A stretch of DNA of 64,000 nt from Nitrobacter vulgaris (lineage in GTDB: Bacteria; Pseudomonadota; Alphaproteobacteria; Rhizobiales; Xanthobacteraceae). The stretch's first letter is position 1, and each line of letters opens with the position of its first letter. The notes beneath the pieces are model-generated. The model had not been told where the DNA came from, did not search any database, and saw nothing but the letters and a program-made list of their open reading frames with translations. This document shows positions 25,782-34,033 of the stretch, piece by piece. Position numbers and translations under genes: made by a program. The DNA lies in NCBI RefSeq assembly GCF_031453995.1, contig NZ_JAVDPZ010000012.1, positions 50,606-114,605 on the forward strand. The letters are read 5' to 3'.

Positions 25782-27299
25782 CTAGCTTTGCTTGTATAGA
25801 CCGGCATAGGCGTCACGCAGGATGTTCTTCTGCACCTTCCCCATGGCGTTGCGCGGCAGTTCATCGACAAAGATCACGCGTTTCGGCATCTTAAACTTCG
25901 CCAGTCGCCCATTCAGAGCTTCCAGTACCTGTCCCTCCGCGAGACCTCCGTCCTTGCTGCGAACTACGACCGCCGTAACGCCCTCCCCGAAATCCGGGTG
26001 AGGTACGCCGATGACGGCGCTCTCGATCACGCCCGCCAGCGCATCGATTTCGCTTTCGATTTCCTTCGGATAGACATTGAGGCCTCCGGTGATCACGAGG
26101 TCCGTGCCGCGGCCGAGGATGTGCACATAATCCCTCTGATCGATTTTGCCGATGTCGCCCGTTATGAAGAAGCCATCGTCGCGGAATTCGGTCCTGGTCT
26201 TCTCCGGCATCCGCCAGTAGCCCTTGAACACGTTCGGACCCTTGACCTCGATCATGCCGACGCTCTCGCGCGGCAGTTCCTTTCCGGTCTCCCGATCGGT
26301 GACGCGGACTGAAACTCCTCGCAGCGCAGGGCCGACAGCACCGGGAACGCGTTCGCCGTCATAGGGGTTCGATGTGTTCATGCCGGTCTCCGTCATGCCG
26401 TAACGTTCGAGCACGGCATGACGGGTGCGGGCCGACCACTCGCGGTGAGTGTCGGCGAGTAGCGGAGCCGAGCCGGAAATAAACAGTCGCATGTGCCGAG
26501 TGGAATCTTTCGTCACTGCCGGATATTGCAGCAGGCGAGTGTAGAAAGTTGGAACGCCCATCAGTACGGTGGCTTTGGTCATCATCCTGATGACAGTATC
26601 CGGATCGAACTTCGGAAGAAAAATCATCGAAGCGCGTGCAAACAGCGTGACGTTGCTGGCAACGAACAATCCGTGAGTGTGATAGATCGACAGCGCGTGG
26701 ATCAGCACGTCCTTCTCGGTGAAGCGCCACGCATCTGCCAAGCTTAAAGCGTTCGATGTCAGATTATCGTGCGTCAGCATCGCCCCTTTGGATCGCCCGG
26801 TTGTGCCTGACGTATAGAGGATCGCTGCAAGGTCGTCGCCCCCGCGCACAATCGTGATGAAGTCCGGCTTTGTCGCCGTGGTGGCGTCGGTCAGTGATCC
26901 CTTGCCCTTGGCGTCCAGCGTCTCGACCGTGGCGTTCACCTTCGATGCGATCACCTGGATGCCCTCCGCCTTCGAGGGGTCGCAGACCACCAGCGCCGGC
27001 TCGGCGTCGATGATGAAGAAGTCGAGTTCGTTGAGCGTATAGCCCGGATTGAGCGGCAGATAGATCGCGCCGGCACGAACGGTCGCGAGATAGAGCGCGA
27101 GATTTGGCACCGACTTTTCGACCTGTACCGCCACGCGATCACCCGGCCTGACGCCACGGGCCACCAGGACGTTAGCCAGCTGTCCCGAGAATGCGATCAG
27201 ATCACCATAGCTAATGCGGCGTCCTTCCGGGGTTTCGATCGCGAGTCGGTCCGCGTCGTCGAGATCGTCGAACAGGCGCGAAAACAGGTTGGCGTTCAT
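25782..27299 (-). CDS. matB: Malonyl-CoA synthetase
   Basis: An acyl-adenylate-forming enzyme that activates malonate (and methylmalonate) with CoA. The 505-residue protein has the AMP-binding motif AAILYTSGTTGRSKGAMLTH, the A5-like ERYGMTETGMNTSNPYDGER, GDIGKIDQRDYVHILGRGTD, and the C-terminal catalytic Lys region LPRNAMGKVQKNILR. It closely resembles the rhizobial/Rhodopseudomonas MatB subfamily as I remember it. The usual partner, malonyl-CoA decarboxylase (matA), is not adjacent: sdhC lies downstream of it and a divergent cytochrome b gene upstream. The substrate is inferred from family resemblance. Confidence 0.88.
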   Translation of the reverse strand: MNANLFSRLFDDLDDADRLAIETPEGRRISYGDLIAFSGQLANVLVARGVRPGDRVAVQVEKSVPNLALYLATVRAGAIYLPLNPGYTLNELDFFIIDAEPALVVCDPSKAEGIQVIASKVNATVETLDAKGKGSLTDATTATKPDFITIVRGGDDLAAILYTSGTTGRSKGAMLTHDNLTSNALSLADAWRFTEKDVLIHALSIYHTHGLFVASNVTLFARASMIFLPKFDPDTVIRMMTKATVLMGVPTFYTRLLQYPAVTKDSTRHMRLFISGSAPLLADTHREWSARTRHAVLERYGMTETGMNTSNPYDGERVPGAVGPALRGVSVRVTDRETGKELPRESVGMIEVKGPNVFKGYWRMPEKTRTEFRDDGFFITGDIGKIDQRDYVHILGRGTDLVITGGLNVYPKEIESEIDALAGVIESAVIGVPHPDFGEGVTAVVVRSKDGGLAEGQVLEALNGRLAKFKMPKRVIFVDELPRNAMGKVQKNILRDAYAGLYKQS

Positions 27300-27481
27300 G
27301 ACGGTTTCCCGTTAGCGATCATATATCCGCAGCGCGATTACGGTGGCGGCGGCAGGTTTGGATAACAAGGTTGCTCTTTGCAAGGCAGCCGATGAGCGGG
27401 CAGGCGGCCCGGCTCCCGTTTTTGTGAAGCGGATATCTCGCACGCCGGAGATGATGTGCGGGAATGCTGTCGAGTTCTATC

Positions 27482-27494
27482 GTAGAATATCTAC
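27482..27494. promoter_or_regulatory. Short palindrome upstream of the cytochrome b gene
   Basis: GTAGA-ATA-TCTAC is a perfect inverted repeat 45 bases before the cytochrome b start, partly overlapping another TCTA-TCG-TAGA repeat. It could be an operator; no regulator can be named. Confidence 0.3.
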
Positions 27495-27538
27495 AGGCTT
27501 CCTTACCTGACGGGGCAAGTGAATATCTGGATGGAGCC

Positions 27539-28168
27539 ATGACGAGAATTTCAGCCGATGATCGCCTGGCCGTATCTCAACCCGCCAAGGCGATCCAGCC
27601 GGCGTGGGTACGTATTTTTCACTGGATCAATGCCGCGGCGATGATCGTGATGATCCTGTCGGGCTGGCAGATCTACAATGCCTCGCCGCTATTCGATTTC
27701 ACCTTCTCGCCTTTTGTCACGCTTGGCGGATGGCTCGCGGGCGGACTGCTGTGGCACTTTGCGGCGATGTGGCTGTTAATGGTCAACGGCCTCATCTACC
27801 TCGTGCTGGGTTTTGCCACCGGACGCTTTCGTCGCAAGCTGCTGCCGATTACGCCCTCGGGCGTGGCCGCGGATGCCAGGGCTGCGCTGACCGGCAAGCT
27901 GCGGCACGACGATCTATCGCGGTATAACCAGGTGCAGAAGCTCCTGTACGTGCTCGTCATCGTCGTCGGGATCGTGGTGGTGCTGTCGGGTCTTGCGATT
28001 TGGAAGCCGGTCCAGTTTCAATGGCTGACGGCGTTGTTCGGCGATTATGACCTCGCGCGCTATGTGCATTTCATCTGCATGGAGCTGATTGTGGCCTTTC
28101 TAGTCGTACATGTCGCGCTCGCGCTGCTGGTGCCAAAGAGCCTGCGCGCCATGATCATCGGGCGTTAG
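27539..28168 (+). CDS. Membrane cytochrome b (b561/YedZ-like) partner of a molybdoenzyme
   Basis: 209 residues from the ATG at 27539 (GGAG just upstream). About four helices carry candidate heme-ligand histidines: WVRIFHWINAAAMIVMILSG, GLLWHFAAMWLLMVNGLIYL, LLYVLVIVVGIVVVLSGLAI, and YVHFICMELIVAFLVVHVAL. This pattern fits the cytochrome b561/Ni-hydrogenase-b family. It directly precedes a sulfite-oxidase-family molybdoenzyme gene, so it likely exchanges electrons between that periplasmic enzyme and the quinone pool, comparable to YedZ-YedY/MsrQ-MsrP. A family B repeat occupies the 125 bases between the two genes. Confidence 0.85.
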   Translation: MTRISADDRLAVSQPAKAIQPAWVRIFHWINAAAMIVMILSGWQIYNASPLFDFTFSPFVTLGGWLAGGLLWHFAAMWLLMVNGLIYLVLGFATGRFRRKLLPITPSGVAADARAALTGKLRHDDLSRYNQVQKLLYVLVIVVGIVVVLSGLAIWKPVQFQWLTALFGDYDLARYVHFICMELIVAFLVVHVALALLVPKSLRAMIIGR

Positions 28169-28183
28169 CGTGTGTTCTGCAAA

Positions 28184-28280
28184 CTTGGATCCCGGTTTTG
28201 CGATCAGAATACGCGCAAGTTATTGAATAAGAGCATTTCTTGCGGCTACCCGGAGTCCCGTTAGCCGGAAAATGCTCTAG
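28184..28280. repeat. Interspersed repeat, family B (copy 1)
   Basis: Runs from TTGGATCCCGGTTTTGCGAT through AGAATACGCGCAAG to GCCGGAAAATGCTCTAGG. It shares the blocks CCCGGTTTTGCGA, AGAATACGC, AGAGCATTT and GAAAATGCTC with the copy at 39058-39158. It sits inside the cytochrome b/molybdoenzyme pair. Confidence 0.75.
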
Positions 28281-28293
28281 GAGAATTTGAGCC

Positions 28294-29079
28294 ATGCGCC
28301 GTTTCCGTTCGCTTCTGATCCCGGGCGTCGACAAGCAGCTTCTGGTCCAGGACGCCGCGAAATTGCTGCCAGATCCGGCACGCCGCCGCTTCATCTCGGG
28401 CGGGGCGAGCCTCGGTGCACTGACGTTCCTGACCGGATGTGAGGTATCCGACAGTTTCTCGGCGGAACGCCTGCTGATTCAGATTTCGAAGTTCAACGAC
28501 AAGGTGCAAGCCGCGATTTTCAACCCGAACACACTGGCGCCGACCTATACGAAGGCCGACATCACGCGGCCGTTTCCGTTCAACGGCTACTATCCCGAGG
28601 CAGAGGCGCCTGATATCGACGGCGAGGACTACAAATTCGAGGTGCGTGGCCTTGTCGACAACAAGAAATCATGGGCGCTCGATGAACTTTATCAGCTGCC
28701 GGAAGCCACCCAGATTACGCGGCACGTCTGCGTCGAGGGCTGGAGCGCGATCGGAAGCTGGAGCGGGACGCCGCTGCGCGATTTCCTCAAATTGATCGGC
28801 GCTGATACGAGCGCGAAATATTGCTGGTTTCAGTGCGCCGACGTCGACGGCTATAACAGCCCGCTGGACATGGCGACAGCCTTGCATCCGCAGACCCAAA
28901 TGGCCTTCAAGTTCGACGGAGAAATCCTGCCGCGCAAGTACGGCTATCCGATGAAGATCAGGGTCCCGACCAAGCTCGGATTTAAGAATCCGAAGTATGT
29001 GATCGCGATGGAAGTCACCAACGACTACAAGGGCGGCTATTGGGAGGATCAGGGTTACAATTCCTTCAGCGGTCTTTGA
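28294..29079 (+). CDS. Sulfite-oxidase-family molybdopterin oxidoreductase
   Basis: 261 residues. The N-terminus carries a twin-arginine-like motif (RRRFISGGASLGALTFLTGC) ending in a lipobox-like LTGC, so the mature enzyme may be an exported, possibly lipidated protein. The molybdenum-cofactor domain shows the conserved Cys ligand in TRHVCVEGWSAIGSWSG, then CWFQCADVDGYNSPLDMATA, and KYGYPMKIRVPTKLGFKNPK near the C-terminus. It resembles the MsrP/YedY branch rather than true sulfite oxidase; the substrate is not evident. The preceding cytochrome b gene is the likely electron partner. Confidence 0.85.
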   Translation: MRRFRSLLIPGVDKQLLVQDAAKLLPDPARRRFISGGASLGALTFLTGCEVSDSFSAERLLIQISKFNDKVQAAIFNPNTLAPTYTKADITRPFPFNGYYPEAEAPDIDGEDYKFEVRGLVDNKKSWALDELYQLPEATQITRHVCVEGWSAIGSWSGTPLRDFLKLIGADTSAKYCWFQCADVDGYNSPLDMATALHPQTQMAFKFDGEILPRKYGYPMKIRVPTKLGFKNPKYVIAMEVTNDYKGGYWEDQGYNSFSGL

Positions 29080-29169
29080 TGTGACTGGCCGCCGTCGGTA
29101 GCTGCTGCTATATAAGGGCGACAGCATCGACGTTTTCCCGAAATCCTGATTCCGCAGCGGAGATTCCCC

Positions 29170-29679
29170 ATGATCGCTCGTGCCCTGTTCGCGACGACGG
29201 CTTTTCTTGCCTTGAGCGTGACCGCGGTTTCTGCCAATTCGGCCAAGGCTCTGCTGAAAAACGCCGAAGGCGCTGACGTCGGGAAGGTTGAACTGATGCA
29301 GGTCAATGACGGTGTTCTGCTCAAGGTCACTCTGAAAGGCCTGCCGCCCGGCGATCACGCATTCCACATTCACGCGGCCGGCAAATGCGAGGCGCCATTC
29401 ACGTCGGCAGGGGGGCACTTCAATCCGGATAGCAAGAAGCACGGCATGATGGCGGCGGATGGCCATCACGCCGGAGACCTGCCGAACATCGTCATACCTG
29501 CCTCCGGCGAATTAAAGCTCGAAGTGGTCAGTACCGCCATCACACTGGACAAGGATAAGCCGAATTCGGTTCTGAAGCCGGACGGCACGGCCATCGTCGT
29601 TCACGCGGCACCCGACGACTACAAGACCGATCCGACCGGCGAGGCCGGGGGCCGCATCGCCTGCGGCGTCATCGAGTAG
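29170..29679 (+). CDS. sodC: Periplasmic Cu/Zn superoxide dismutase
   Basis: SodC dismutates superoxide in the periplasm. The 169-residue protein has a signal peptide (ALFATTAFLALSVTAVSANS). The copper/zinc ligands are in GDHAFHIHAAGKCEAPFTSA, GGHFNPDSKKHGM and GHHAGDLPNI, with a later VVHAAPDDYKTDPTGEAGGR. The disulfide cysteines are in GKCEAP and IACGVIE. It follows the molybdoenzyme by 90 bases on the same strand, which suggests a shared role in envelope oxidative-damage defence (inference). Confidence 0.96.
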   Translation: MIARALFATTAFLALSVTAVSANSAKALLKNAEGADVGKVELMQVNDGVLLKVTLKGLPPGDHAFHIHAAGKCEAPFTSAGGHFNPDSKKHGMMAADGHHAGDLPNIVIPASGELKLEVVSTAITLDKDKPNSVLKPDGTAIVVHAAPDDYKTDPTGEAGGRIACGVIE

Positions 29680-29978
29680 AACTGCCAAAGATTGCGACTC
29701 GCTGTTGGCCGTGGGCGTTTCGCCGCGACGGCTCCGATTCTTGCCGGCCATAGCGATGTTGCGCGCACTGTGACGGCTCCTCACGGCAGAACAATACGGT
29801 GCAAAGGCGTCTTGCCAACAGCGCAACACCGTCCTAGCAATCGGCTCAACATGCGATGTCATCATCGGTCTTGCGTCGGGCATCCAGGCCGTCCTGCCTT
29901 GCAGGCAGGTGGTTAGCCTGGGTTCGGCGGCAATACACGCTCGCTTTCCCGGTCATGACGAAGTTCTGAGGATTTGTG
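29680..29978. other. sodC-leuB intergenic region
   Basis: About 300 bases. It contains a hairpin CCTGCC-TTGCA-GGCAGG near 29893-29909 and a Shine-Dalgarno GAGG before leuB. No small gene with a leucine-rich leader peptide was recognised. Confidence 0.4.
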
Positions 29979-31091
29979 ATGGCGACCTACAAGCTGCTTC
30001 TCCTGGCCGGCGACGGCATCGGCCCCGAGGTCATGGGGGAGGTGAAACGGCTGATCGGCTGGCTTGACGCGCAGGGGATTGCCAGGTTCGAGACCGAGGA
30101 AGGGTTGGTGGGCGGCGCATCCTACGATGCCGACAAGGTCAGCATCACCGACGCCACCATGGCGAAGGCGCTCGCCGCCGACGCCGTGTTGTTCGGCGCG
30201 GTCGGCGGCCCGAAGTGGGATTCGGTGCCCTACGAGGTGCGCCCGGAGGCCGGCCTGTTGCGGCTGCGCAAGGACCTCGCGCTCTATGCCAATCTTCGTC
30301 CGGCGATCTGCTATCCGGCGCTCGCGGAGTCTTCGAACCTGAAGCCCGAGGTGGTCGAAGGTCTCGACATCATGATCGTGCGCGAACTGACCGGCGGCGT
30401 CTATTTTGGCGAGCCGAAGACCATTACCGATCTCGGCAACGGCCAGAAGCGTGCCGTTGATACGCAAGTCTACGACACCTATGAAATCGAACGTATCGCG
30501 CGCGTTGCCTTCGATCTCGCGCGCAAGCGCCGCAATAAGCTGACCTCGATGGAAAAGCGCAACGTCATGAAATCCGGCGTGCTATGGCACGAGGTCGTGA
30601 CGCAGGTTCACCAGCGCGAATACAAGGACGTCGCGCTGGAGCATCAGCTCGCGGATTCTGGTGGTATGCAACTCGTGCGTTGGCCGAAGCAGTTCGACGT
30701 GATCGTCACCGACAACCTGTTCGGCGATATGCTCTCGGACATCGCGGCGATGCTCACCGGCTCGCTCGGCATGTTGCCGTCCGCGTCGCTCGGCGACATC
30801 GACCCGACAACCAAAAAGCGCCGCGCACTCTATGAGCCGGTGCACGGTTCCGCGCCCGATATCGCCGGTCAGGGTGCCGCGAATCCGATTGCGATGCTGG
30901 CCTCGTTCGGCATGGCGCTGCGTTATTCCTTCGACATGGGGGAACTGGCTGACAAGCTCGACGCCGCGATTGCTGCGGTGCTGGCCAAGGGCCTGCGCAC
31001 GGCCGATTTGAAGTCCGAAGGTTTGACCGTGGTCAGCACATCCCAGATGGGGGAAGCGGTTGTGAAGGAGCTTCAGGCGCTGCATGCCTGA
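29979..31091 (+). CDS. leuB: 3-Isopropylmalate dehydrogenase
   Basis: LeuB oxidatively decarboxylates 3-isopropylmalate in leucine synthesis, using NAD and a divalent metal. The 370-residue protein starts MATYKLLLLAGDGIGPEVMG. It contains LRKDLALYANLRPAICYPAL, the substrate-specificity motif VRELTGGVYFGEPK, NVMKSGVLWHEVVTQV, the metal site DNLFGDMLSDIAAMLTGSLG and EPVHGSAPDIAGQGAANPIA. The start at the ATG 29979 (GAGG upstream) is preferred over the GTG three bases earlier. leuC and leuD lie nearby in opposite orientation. An intrinsic terminator follows. Confidence 0.97.
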   Translation: MATYKLLLLAGDGIGPEVMGEVKRLIGWLDAQGIARFETEEGLVGGASYDADKVSITDATMAKALAADAVLFGAVGGPKWDSVPYEVRPEAGLLRLRKDLALYANLRPAICYPALAESSNLKPEVVEGLDIMIVRELTGGVYFGEPKTITDLGNGQKRAVDTQVYDTYEIERIARVAFDLARKRRNKLTSMEKRNVMKSGVLWHEVVTQVHQREYKDVALEHQLADSGGMQLVRWPKQFDVIVTDNLFGDMLSDIAAMLTGSLGMLPSASLGDIDPTTKKRRALYEPVHGSAPDIAGQGAANPIAMLASFGMALRYSFDMGELADKLDAAIAAVLAKGLRTADLKSEGLTVVSTSQMGEAVVKELQALHA

Positions 31092-31120
31092 GCCTTGCTG
31101 CTATGTCTAAACAAAGAAAC

Positions 31121-31145
31121 GCCCGGGCTATCCCGGGCATTTTTG
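31121..31145 (+). terminator. Intrinsic terminator after leuB
   Basis: Stem GCCCGGG / CCCGGGC with loop CTAT followed by ATTTTT, 30 bases after the leuB stop. A-richness upstream means it could also serve the convergent minus-strand gene only weakly. Confidence 0.85.
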
Positions 31146-31190
31146 CATGTCGTTGCCGCCGGGATGGCTCCCGCACGCGGCGTAGAACGA

Positions 31191-31571
31191 TCAGTAGAGC
31201 GGGAATCTGGTCGGATATCCGCCGAGATCGGCCGGCGAACTGAGTGGCTGCCGGTCGATCGGCCGGTTCAGGTTCTCGCGGGCGAACGAGGGATAGCCGA
31301 CGGCAGGCGGAAAGGCATAGTCGGTGTATTTGCGCTCGCCCGGCAACACCTCGGTGCCCGCATCCAGCCATGAGCGTTTGGAAATGTAGATACGAGTGCG
31401 AGGGCCGGACTGGTACGACACGTTGGGGCCGCTCGGGCCGTAGGCGTCGCCGCGGTCGTGCCTTGGCTGGGCACTCGCGCCGAAGGCGCTGAACCCAACG
31501 AGGGCGGCCGCCGCAAGCAACAGCGCGATGGTTTTCGCAGCCCCGGTCGCGGTGGAGTATTTCAAGGTCAT
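31191..31571 (-). CDS. Small exported protein of unknown function
   Basis: 126 residues from the ATG at 31571, which follows GAGGG. A clear signal peptide (AKTIALLLAAAALVGFSAFG, cleavage near ASAQ) precedes a Tyr/Pro/Arg-rich mature part: GPSGPNVSYQSGPRTRIYIS, LDAGTEVLPGERKYTDYAFP and LGGYPTRFPLY. No cysteine or catalytic motif is visible. Similar small periplasmic proteins are common in this group of bacteria. It converges with leuB across a terminator. Confidence 0.7.
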   Translation of the reverse strand: MTLKYSTATGAAKTIALLLAAAALVGFSAFGASAQPRHDRGDAYGPSGPNVSYQSGPRTRIYISKRSWLDAGTEVLPGERKYTDYAFPPAVGYPSFARENLNRPIDRQPLSSPADLGGYPTRFPLY

Positions 31572-32072
31572 CACGCCCTCATGAATCCGTGTGATCGCCT
31601 TTTTACCGTCCAGCGGCCTCGCGCCACAAGCCCAATCGGGCCACACATTGCGAGAATAATGCCGATCAGGACGAAATGTTGCTTCGAACCCGGTGCGGTC
31701 CTGGTTCAACAGTTTCGGAAGTCCGCCTTGAGAACTCGCCGCTGCCTTGAAGTGGATCGCCGCCCGATTGGTCGATGTGATTTAAATTCCTGTTTTCAAT
31801 GAACTATCGAGCTTCGGCACGGGCGTGTGTCCGTGCACTCGTCCATCGCCCACAAGGTGCGTCCTGTATTGGTGAGCTGATGCCCCGGAACCGTGCGCCC
31901 CGGACGGGGAAGCCGCGCTAGCCGGGTGGACTTTGTCAGATGAGCGGTTGAATCGGTCACGTCGGAACGAGGGCCGGCGTTGTCTTAATGACGTTTCTCG
32001 CTTAGAAGCGCAGCGTCTTCCCTTGTCTCGCGCCGAGGCGACAAGGGGGTGATTTTCTTCGGAGAGTGAACG
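31572..32072. other. Intergenic region upstream of asd
   Basis: About 500 bases between divergent genes. The notable structure is a stem CCCTTGTC / GACAAGGG (32020-32047) that ends 25 bases before the asd ATG and could influence its translation. I looked for a SAM-II or lysine riboswitch and could not support one. No gene was recognised. Confidence 0.45.
32020..32047 (+). promoter_or_regulatory. Leader hairpin in front of asd
   Basis: Eight perfect base pairs CCCTTGTC/GACAAGGG enclosing TCGCGCCGAGGC-type loop sequence, just upstream of the GGAGAG ribosome-binding site of asd. The role is unproven. Confidence 0.3.
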
Positions 32073-33107
32073 ATGGGTTACAAAGTCGCGCTGGTCGGAG
32101 CGACCGGCAATGTCGGGCGTGAAATGCTCAACATTCTGGACGAGCGGAAATTCCCCGCGGACGAGGTGGTGGCGCTGGCCTCGCGCCGCAGCGTCGGCAC
32201 CGAAGTCTCCTACGGCGACAAAACCCTGAAAGTCAAAGCGCTGGAAAATCACGATTTCGGCGACACCGATATTTGCCTGATGTCGGCTGGCGGCGCCGTG
32301 TCGAAGGAATGGTCGCCCAAGATCGCGGCGGCCGGCGCGGTCGTGATCGACAACTCGTCAACGTGGCGGATGGACCCCGATGTGCCGCTGATCGTGCCCG
32401 AGGTCAACGCGGATGCGGTCGCGAGCTTTGCCAAGAAAAACATCATCGCCAATCCGAACTGCTCGACGGCGCAGCTTGTAGTGGCGCTGAAGCCTTTGCA
32501 CGACAAGGCCGTCATCAGGCGCGTCGTGGTCGCGACCTATCAGTCGGTTTCAGGCGCCGGGAAGGACGGGATGGACGAGCTGTTCGCGCAGACCAAGGCG
32601 GTCTACACCGCGAGCGAGCTCGTCGCCAAGAAATTCCCGAAGCGTATCGCCTTCAACGTCATCCCTGAGATCGACGTGTTCATGGAGGACGGCTACACCA
32701 AGGAAGAGTGGAAGATGATGGCGGAGACCAAGAAGATTCTTGATCCCAAAATTAGGCTGACCGCGACCTGCGTTCGCGTGCCGGTGTTCATCGGCCACTC
32801 GGAAGCGGTCAGCATCGAGTTCGAGAATCCGATCACCGCGGACGAGGCACGCCGCATCCTGCGCAATGCGCCGGGTTGTCTTGTCATCGACAAGCATGAA
32901 CCCGGTGGCTACGTCACGCCGTATGAATCGGCGGGAGAAGATGCCACTTACATCAGCCGCATCCGCGAGGATGCGACGGTGGAGAACGGTCTGTCGATGT
33001 GGGTCGTGTCAGACAACCTGCGCAAGGGCGCGGCGCTCAACGCCATCCAGATCGCCGAGTGCCTGATCAACCGCAAGCTGATCAGCGCCAAGCAGAAAGC
33101 CGCCTGA
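32073..33107 (+). CDS. asd: Aspartate-semialdehyde dehydrogenase
   Basis: Asd reduces aspartyl phosphate to aspartate semialdehyde for lysine, methionine, threonine and diaminopimelate synthesis. The 344-residue protein has the NADP motif VALVGATGNVGREML and LASRRSVGTEVSYG. The catalytic Cys is in IIANPNCSTAQLVVALKPLH, with TYQSVSGAGKDGMDEL and a substrate-binding region VRVPVFIGHSEAVSIEFENP. The ATG at 32073 is preceded by GGAGAG. Length and sequence are typical for the alphaproteobacterial enzyme. A family C hairpin follows the stop. Confidence 0.97.
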   Translation: MGYKVALVGATGNVGREMLNILDERKFPADEVVALASRRSVGTEVSYGDKTLKVKALENHDFGDTDICLMSAGGAVSKEWSPKIAAAGAVVIDNSSTWRMDPDVPLIVPEVNADAVASFAKKNIIANPNCSTAQLVVALKPLHDKAVIRRVVVATYQSVSGAGKDGMDELFAQTKAVYTASELVAKKFPKRIAFNVIPEIDVFMEDGYTKEEWKMMAETKKILDPKIRLTATCVRVPVFIGHSEAVSIEFENPITADEARRILRNAPGCLVIDKHEPGGYVTPYESAGEDATYISRIREDATVENGLSMWVVSDNLRKGAALNAIQIAECLINRKLISAKQKAA

Positions 33108-33158
33108 CTTCTAAGGCGCTTTTCGGCGAAGCGTTGTTTCGACTGTCGAACGGACGTT

Positions 33159-33187
33159 CCTCGCTTCTGATTCAATCCGAAGCGAGG
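33159..33187. repeat. Family C repeat hairpin (partial copy)
   Basis: Perfect inverted arms CCTCGCTTC / GAAGCGAGG around TGATTCAATCC. This corresponds to the CCGCTTCTGATT...AGAAGCGG hairpin of family C copies at 8391 and 54646. It lies between convergent asd and leuD and could act as a terminator-like structure for both. Confidence 0.65.
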
Positions 33188-33235
33188 CTGTGTCGTGGAA
33201 CCGGGTGATCGACTCCGTGTTGCCGGCGGAAGCGG

Positions 33236-33841
33236 TCAGGCCCAGGCGCGCTCGCGTTTCGCCTTCTTCTCGTAGGCGTCGATCGCCGGCTTTTTTTCCA
33301 TCGTCAGGCCGATGTCGTCGAGACCGTTCAGCAGGCAATGCTTGCGGAACGGGTCGATTTCGAATGTCGCAGTGCCGCCGTCCGGTCCCCGGATTTCCTG
33401 CCTGACCAGATCGATGGTCAGCGTCGCGTTGGCGCCGCGTTCGGCGTCATCGAACAGCTTGTCGAGGACGGCTTGCGTCACACGGATCGGCAGGATGCCG
33501 TTCTTGAAGCAGTTGTTGTAGAAGATGTCGCCGAACGAGGTGGAGATCACACAGCGGATGCCGAAGTCGAGCAGCGCCCATGGCGCGTGCTCGCGCGACG
33601 AGCCGCAGCCGAAATTGTCGCCGGCGACGAGGATTTTGGCGTTGCGATAGGCTGCCTTGTTGAGAACGAAATCCGGATTCTCAGAGCCGTTCTCTTTGTA
33701 GCGCTGTTCCGAGAAAAGTCCTTTGCCAAGGCCGGTACGCTTGATGGTCTTCAGGTACTGTTTCGGAATGATCATGTCGGTATCGACATTGATGATCTTC
33801 AGCGGCGCCGCGACGCCTTCCAGCGTTGTGAACTTGTCCAT
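33236..33841 (-). CDS. leuD: 3-Isopropylmalate dehydratase small subunit
   Basis: LeuD pairs with LeuC to isomerise 2- to 3-isopropylmalate. The 201-residue protein contains GVAAPLKIINVDTDMIIPKQ, LVAGDNFGCGSSREHAPWAL, GIRCVISTSFGDIFYNNCFK and NGILPIRVTQAVLDKLF, all typical of the swivel domain. It is about 3 kb downstream of leuC on the same strand, separated by small exported-protein genes, so the two subunits are probably made from separate transcripts. A family A repeat lies just upstream. Confidence 0.96.
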   Translation of the reverse strand: MDKFTTLEGVAAPLKIINVDTDMIIPKQYLKTIKRTGLGKGLFSEQRYKENGSENPDFVLNKAAYRNAKILVAGDNFGCGSSREHAPWALLDFGIRCVISTSFGDIFYNNCFKNGILPIRVTQAVLDKLFDDAERGANATLTIDLVRQEIRGPDGGTATFEIDPFRKHCLLNGLDDIGLTMEKKPAIDAYEKKAKRERAWA

Positions 33842-33916
33842 GACCGGAGTCCTCGTGAGCAGCCCGTTCTAGCCCGATCCCGGCCTCGATCCAAGGTCCA
33901 ATCATGCAGGGCTAAA

Positions 33917-33980
33917 GCATGATCCCGACCCGAAGGGCCGCGCCAGCGCAAAGTGGAAACCGGTTTTCGGTTAAGATCAT
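33917..33980. repeat. Interspersed palindromic repeat, family A (copy 2)
   Basis: Begins GCATGATCCCGACCCGAAGG and ends AACCGGTTTTCGGTTAAGAT followed by CAT. It matches the copy at 16274-16318 at both ends but has a GC-rich insert after CATGATCCCGA. It lies between leuD and the metallopeptidase gene. Confidence 0.75.
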
Positions 33981-34033
33981 CCTCAATTAAAAGGATGAGG
34001 CCAGAGTCTTGCTCAACGGAGTTGGAGCAGATC

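Noticed and set aside
31572..32072. Possible SAM-II or lysine riboswitch upstream of asd
   Set aside because: I could not match the conserved core of either; only a simple hairpin is supported.
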